NCBI GenBank assembly: GCA_038230975.1
Contig: JBBRMF010000196.1
Location: forward strand, 1-9,846
From: JANXVV01 sp038230975
GTDB lineage: Bacteria > Planctomycetota > Phycisphaerae > Tepidisphaerales > Tepidisphaeraceae
Direction of reading: 5' to 3'
Length of the DNA stretch: 9,846 nucleotides
Shown here: positions 6,725 to 9,846 of the stretch, piece by piece
How positions within the stretch are numbered: the stretch's first letter is position 1
Layout of the letters: each line of letters begins with the position of its first letter
The notes under the pieces: generated by a model
What the model saw: the letters and a program-made list of their open reading frames with translations, nothing else
Told to the model about the DNA's origin: nothing
The model's database searches: none
Translations under genes and position numbers: made by a program

Positions 6725-7237
6725 ATGCCAAATAAACTCCTTATTCTCGCGGCCGGTGGTGAAGCCGAAGTGTTCATCAAAGTGATCTTCGGGATCATCG
6801 TTTTTGTCATCTGGGCGGTTAGTAACATCGCGTCGGCTGTGAAAAAGCGTTCCGCGGCTGGCCAGAGCGAACTTGTCAGTGCTGAGCCCGTGCTGGAACT
6901 GACGCCCCGAATGGAGATTCCGTTGCCTCCGATACCGGTCGTCCGGAAACGAGTTGTTGCGATGGCACCGGTGAGACCGCCCCCGTTGCCGGGCAATCGT
7001 CCCGTCAGCAAAAAAGTGAAGGCCCCAAAGGTCGTAGCTGAAGCGACTCCCCCATTTGTAGTCACGCAACCGGCGGCGGCCGCTGCCAAGCCCCGAACGT
7101 CGTACGCCACCACGACATCTCCAGCGGGTCAGTTGGCTCAATTGCTGCGACCGCAATCGCTCCGCACGCAATGGTTGATGACGGAGATTCTCGGAAAACC
7201 GCTGGCATTGCGGGAAGAGGCGAATCCCCGACGGTAG
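6725..7237 (+). CDS. Small single-span membrane protein of unknown function
   Basis: I do not recognise a named family. From the ATG at 6725 the product is 170 residues. A short N-terminus is followed by one strong membrane segment (VFIKVIFGIIVFVIWAVSNI, residues ~16-35) and then basic residues (KKR). Under the positive-inside rule this places the long C-terminal part in the cytoplasm. That part is Pro/Ala/Val-rich and probably disordered. The last ~30 residues become ordered-looking again: AGQLAQLLRPQSLRTQWLM followed by TEILGKPLALRE, which may be a short binding helix. An earlier in-frame GTG at 6635, with AGGAG upstream, would add 30 polar residues; the ATG was preferred because it puts the membrane segment close to the start. 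The gene lies 139 bp after floA on the same strand, so a role in the NfeD-FloA microdomain module is possible but unproven. Confidence 0.7.
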   Translation: MPNKLLILAAGGEAEVFIKVIFGIIVFVIWAVSNIASAVKKRSAAGQSELVSAEPVLELTPRMEIPLPPIPVVRKRVVAMAPVRPPPLPGNRPVSKKVKAPKVVAEATPPFVVTQPAAAAAKPRTSYATTTSPAGQLAQLLRPQSLRTQWLMTEILGKPLALREEANPRR

Positions 7238-7259
7238 CCTTAGAAATTTTTAAGCAAAC

Positions 7260-7263
7260 GAGG
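7260..7263 (+). promoter_or_regulatory. Ribosome binding site of the pseudopilin-like gene
   Basis: GAGG lies 5 bp before the ATG at 7269 and supports that start. Confidence 0.5.
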
Positions 7264-7268
7264 CCCAT

Positions 7269-8186
7269 ATGCAACCGATTCGATCCACGGCGACTCGGAA
7301 ATGCAGCGCTTTTACCCTCGTAGAACTGCTAGTGGTGATCGGCATTATCGCGCTGCTCATCAGCATCCTTCTGCCCGCGCTCAGTAAAGCCAAAGAAGCC
7401 GCAAACGCGGTGGCATGCCTTTCAAACCTTCGACAGATTGTGCAGGCCTGCCATAACTACTCGACGGAAAACAAAGGGGTTATTGTTCCCGCGCAGTGGG
7501 AACAGACGCCTGCGAATCCGCGACCGGGCAATATCTCTTACGATGGCAACGAATCCTGGTGCAACATCCTGGTGAACTCTGGCTATCTTCAGGCCCCCAA
7601 TGGCACGGGCAAAGGGCCGCAGTATAAAAGCGTTTTCTATTGCCCGTCCGGCAATCCGGACGCGCTTGATTCATCGATTAACCTCAATGGAAACGACAAA
7701 GTTCCGAATAGCCGAAGGGACGGAAAAGGCGCGCAGTGTCTGCGTTACGTTTCCAATTCGACGGGAATGACGATCGACTGCTGGTACGGAATTAATGCGG
7801 CCACCGAGGCCGGGACCATGAAGAGCGGACCACCCTGTCGGCGTATCGTGGGAATCAACGGCAAGGGCACCGCGCCCGATTTGCGAAACCTCGGCAAGAT
7901 GAGCCAGGTGCATCGTGCCGCCGAAATGGTCTTTTTTTACGACGGCATGTATATGCACCAGGCGGTCGTGAATGGAAATCGCATCAACGCGCGGCATTCA
8001 CGGCAAACCAAAACCAACATTGCTTTCTTCGACGGTCACGCCACGACAGTGAACACGGCCGAGCTTCCCGGTGGGATGGTCCTGGCAGACAGCGCTGCAA
8101 CAACTGCCGCGTTCGCCCCGGCAAATCTCGCGAAGAACTATCCGCCTCCATCCCATCCGATGTGGTTGATGGAACAACAGAACTGA
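7269..8186 (+). CDS. Type II secretion/pseudopilin-like protein with H-Xn-DG motif
   Basis: This 305-residue protein has a class III prepilin signal. A 14-residue basic leader ends in ...KCSA, then FTLVELLVVIGIIALLISIL forms the N-terminal membrane helix, with the conserved Glu at +5 (E19). The residue before the cleavage point is Ala rather than the classic Gly. A prepilin peptidase would cut between A14 and F15 and methylate the new Phe. The globular part contains a C-terminal RHSRQTKTNIAFFDGHA motif (H243, D255-G256). This resembles the H-X9-DG signature of planctomycete pseudopilin-like families but with 11 residues between His and Asp. Such proteins occur in very many copies per planctomycete genome and their individual roles are mostly unknown; surface display or secretion is the usual guess. 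A ribosome site GAGG precedes the ATG. The gene converges with mnmG, with only 18 bp between the stops. Confidence 0.9.
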   Translation: MQPIRSTATRKCSAFTLVELLVVIGIIALLISILLPALSKAKEAANAVACLSNLRQIVQACHNYSTENKGVIVPAQWEQTPANPRPGNISYDGNESWCNILVNSGYLQAPNGTGKGPQYKSVFYCPSGNPDALDSSINLNGNDKVPNSRRDGKGAQCLRYVSNSTGMTIDCWYGINAATEAGTMKSGPPCRRIVGINGKGTAPDLRNLGKMSQVHRAAEMVFFYDGMYMHQAVVNGNRINARHSRQTKTNIAFFDGHATTVNTAELPGGMVLADSAATTAAFAPANLAKNYPPPSHPMWLMEQQN

Positions 8187-8204
8187 TTGTAGTTTATAAA
8201 ACGT

Positions 8205-9846
8205 TTACCGGTCGCGTCGATTCAGGTAGATCGCCAGCACGGATACATCCGCCGGGGTGATTCCACTGATTCGCAAAGCCTGCCCCAGGCTATGCGGCGT
8301 GAACTTCGTGAACTTCTGTTTCGCTTCATTCCGCAATCCGACGACTTTCGTGTAATCCACTGAATGGGGAATCACTTTCCCTTCCATTTGCGCGGACCGT
8401 TCAATCTGCCGATCCTGCCGATGAATGTAGCCTTCGTACTTGATGCGAATCTCAATTTGTCGACCAACCTCGGGATCGATTAATGCAATCGCCGGGCATT
8501 TTTCCGACAGCATTTTCCAATTGGATTCGGATCGTCGCAACCAATCCATCGCGGAGATGCCGTCGACTTTTTGCCCGGTCAACGCAGATAAACCCGTGGC
8601 GATTTCTTCTTTACGAGCGGTGAATCGCGTCCATCGATCCTCATCGACCAGCCCGATGGAATGGCCCAATTCCGTCAACCGCTCATCGGCATTGTCATTG
8701 CGAAGATGCAGCCGATGCTCGGCGCGGCTGGTGAACATGCGGTAGGGTTCCGTGGGTGGTTTGGTGACCAGGTCATCCACCAGCACACCCATGTAGGCCT
8801 GATCGCGACGGAGAATAAAATCGGTGGTTTGGCCCGAAGCGAATTTTGCGGCGTTGACACCGGCGATCAGACCCTGCGCGGCGGCCTCTTCATAGCCGCT
8901 GGTACCGTTGATTTGCCCCGCCAAAAATAGCCCGGCGACGCGTTTGGTTTCCAATGTTGAGCGAATTTGCGTCGGCCACACCATGTCATATTCCACGGCG
9001 TATCCATACCGAAGCACCTCGGCATTTTCCAAACCGGGTACAAGTCGAATGATTTGATCCTGCACATCACGCGGCAGGCTGGTGGAGATGCCATTGCAAT
9101 AAATCTCATCCGTATCCAGACCTTCGGGTTCCAGGAAAATCTGATGACTCAATTTTTCGGCGAATCGCACGACCTTGTCTTCAATGCTCGGACAATAGCG
9201 CGGGCCGGTGGAGGCGATTTGCCCGCTGTACATCGGCGCGCGATGCAGATTTGCCCGGATGATTTCATGGATGGTCGAATTGGTCGCCCCCAGCCAACAT
9301 GAAATCTGCGGGAGCGGTGGCGACCATCGCGCGGTACGCATCAAGCCGGAAGCGGAAACCGTAGGGCATGCACCGGGTCCGCCCGCCGCATACTCATTCA
9401 AATATGAAAAAGGCATCGGCTGGTCATCGCCCGGTTGCAATTCAAACGGCGTAAAATCAATCGACTCCCGTTTCAAACGCGGTGGAGTTCCCGTTTTTAA
9501 TCGCCCCATTTCCAGACCCATTTTTTCCAGGCAGCCTGACAATCCTTTAGCGGCCGCCTCCCCGACGCGGCCGCCCTCGGTTTTGCTTTCGCCGGTGTGC
9601 ATCAGGCCGCGAAGAAATGTTCCGGTGGTGACGATGGCGCAACGGCAGGTGAGGCGGTTTCCATCGGCAAGCTTTACCGCGCGAACGGATTGCCCGGCGG
9701 CAGAGCCGGACGGCTCACTTTCGGAGTCAGACCTTGCACTCGTTTCAATGTCGGCGACTTCTCCGGAGATCACCTGCAGGTTCGGCTCGGTCGATAGAAT
9801 TCGCTGCACTTCGATCGCGTATTTATATTTATCCGCCTGCGCCCGA
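8205..9846 (-). CDS. mnmG: tRNA uridine modification enzyme MnmG (partial, N-terminus off the window)
   Basis: The visible 546 residues are the FAD-dependent enzyme that works with MnmE to place the (carboxymethyl)aminomethyl group on C5 of wobble U34 in certain tRNAs. The reading frame is open to the window edge, beginning RAQADKYKYAIEV. Compared with E. coli MnmG (~629 residues), roughly 90-95 N-terminal residues, including the FAD GxGxxG motif, are missing only because the window ends. Conserved stretches are GRLKTGTPPR, GPRYCPSIEDKV (with the conserved Cys), FLEPEGLDTDEIYCNGIST, AGQINGTSGYEEAAAQGL, LVDDLVTKPPTEPYRMFTSR and a C-terminal KYEGYIHRQ...ISGITPADVS region. Two segments are longer than in E. 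coli: a Ser/Glu-rich stretch after the VADIE segment, and about 20 extra residues between PMPFSYL and QISCW. An internal GTG at 9809 is not the true start. No clear terminator lies between it and the convergent gene. Confidence 0.95.
   Translation of the reverse strand, partial: RAQADKYKYAIEVQRILSTEPNLQVISGEVADIETSARSDSESEPSGSAAGQSVRAVKLADGNRLTCRCAIVTTGTFLRGLMHTGESKTEGGRVGEAAAKGLSGCLEKMGLEMGRLKTGTPPRLKRESIDFTPFELQPGDDQPMPFSYLNEYAAGGPGACPTVSASGLMRTARWSPPLPQISCWLGATNSTIHEIIRANLHRAPMYSGQIASTGPRYCPSIEDKVVRFAEKLSHQIFLEPEGLDTDEIYCNGISTSLPRDVQDQIIRLVPGLENAEVLRYGYAVEYDMVWPTQIRSTLETKRVAGLFLAGQINGTSGYEEAAAQGLIAGVNAAKFASGQTTDFILRRDQAYMGVLVDDLVTKPPTEPYRMFTSRAEHRLHLRNDNADERLTELGHSIGLVDEDRWTRFTARKEEIATGLSALTGQKVDGISAMDWLRRSESNWKMLSEKCPAIALIDPEVGRQIEIRIKYEGYIHRQDRQIERSAQMEGKVIPHSVDYTKVVGLRNEAKQKFTKFTPHSLGQALRISGITPADVSVLAIYLNRRDR

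Noticed and set aside
8187..8204. Possible bidirectional terminator between the convergent stops
   Set aside because: Only a short AT-rich near-palindrome (GTTTATAAAAC) is present. There is no GC stem with a T run on either strand.
9807..9809. GTG at 9809 as the start of mnmG
   Set aside because: The frame continues upstream with the conserved RAQADK motif to the window edge, so this is an internal Val codon.
1..9846. CRISPR array, tRNA, rRNA or defence system
   Set aside because: No regularly spaced direct repeats, no RNA gene signature and no defence-type domain were seen. The repeats present are inverted and isolated.

Overview
The window reads as chromosomal DNA of a planctomycete, probably of the Phycisphaerae type. 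This is inferred from three things: a pseudopilin-like protein with a C-terminal H-Xn-DG motif, an nfeD-floA pair followed by a small membrane protein with a Pro/Ala-rich tail, and 'GGGCGTCTCGCCC'-type palindromic interspersed repeats between genes. There was no database search, so the taxonomic call is a judgement. No RNA gene, CRISPR array or complete mobile element is visible.

Layout, left to right. 1-157: intergenic DNA dominated by a ~133-bp imperfect palindrome (4-136). 197-1003 (+): a soluble family-2 (GT-A) glycosyltransferase resembling polyprenyl/dolichyl-phosphate sugar synthases. 1004-1963: no intact gene. It holds a decayed IS1182-like transposase (about 1162-1699, with frameshifts and an apparent internal deletion) and then ~260 bp of GC-rich non-coding DNA. 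1964-3607 (+): a 547-residue protein I cannot name securely; its C-terminus looks like a CgeB/GT-B-like glycosyltransferase domain. 3608-3787: spacer with one palindromic repeat (3631-3699). 3788-5326 (+): long-form NfeD membrane serine protease. 5327-5568: spacer with a 132-bp near-perfect palindrome (5353-5484). 5569-6585 (+): flotillin-like FloA. 6725-7237 (+): small single-span membrane protein of unknown function. 7269-8186 (+): type II secretion/pseudopilin-like protein. 8205-9846 (-): tRNA modification enzyme MnmG, converging on the pseudopilin gene and running off the right edge without its N-terminus.

How the genes fit together. NfeD and FloA form a well-known pair: FloA scaffolds membrane microdomains, and the NfeD C-terminal OB-fold domain is thought to work with the SPFH protein. 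The following small membrane protein may belong to the same module by position. The two glycosyltransferase-like genes flank the transposase remnant and may once have been closer neighbours; a shared role in surface or lipid-linked glycan synthesis is only inference. MnmG and the pseudopilin are unrelated to the rest.

The least explained material is the set of palindromic intergenic elements. Two are full ~132-bp palindromes. One of these shares an exact 25-bp unit with a third, shorter element nearby.
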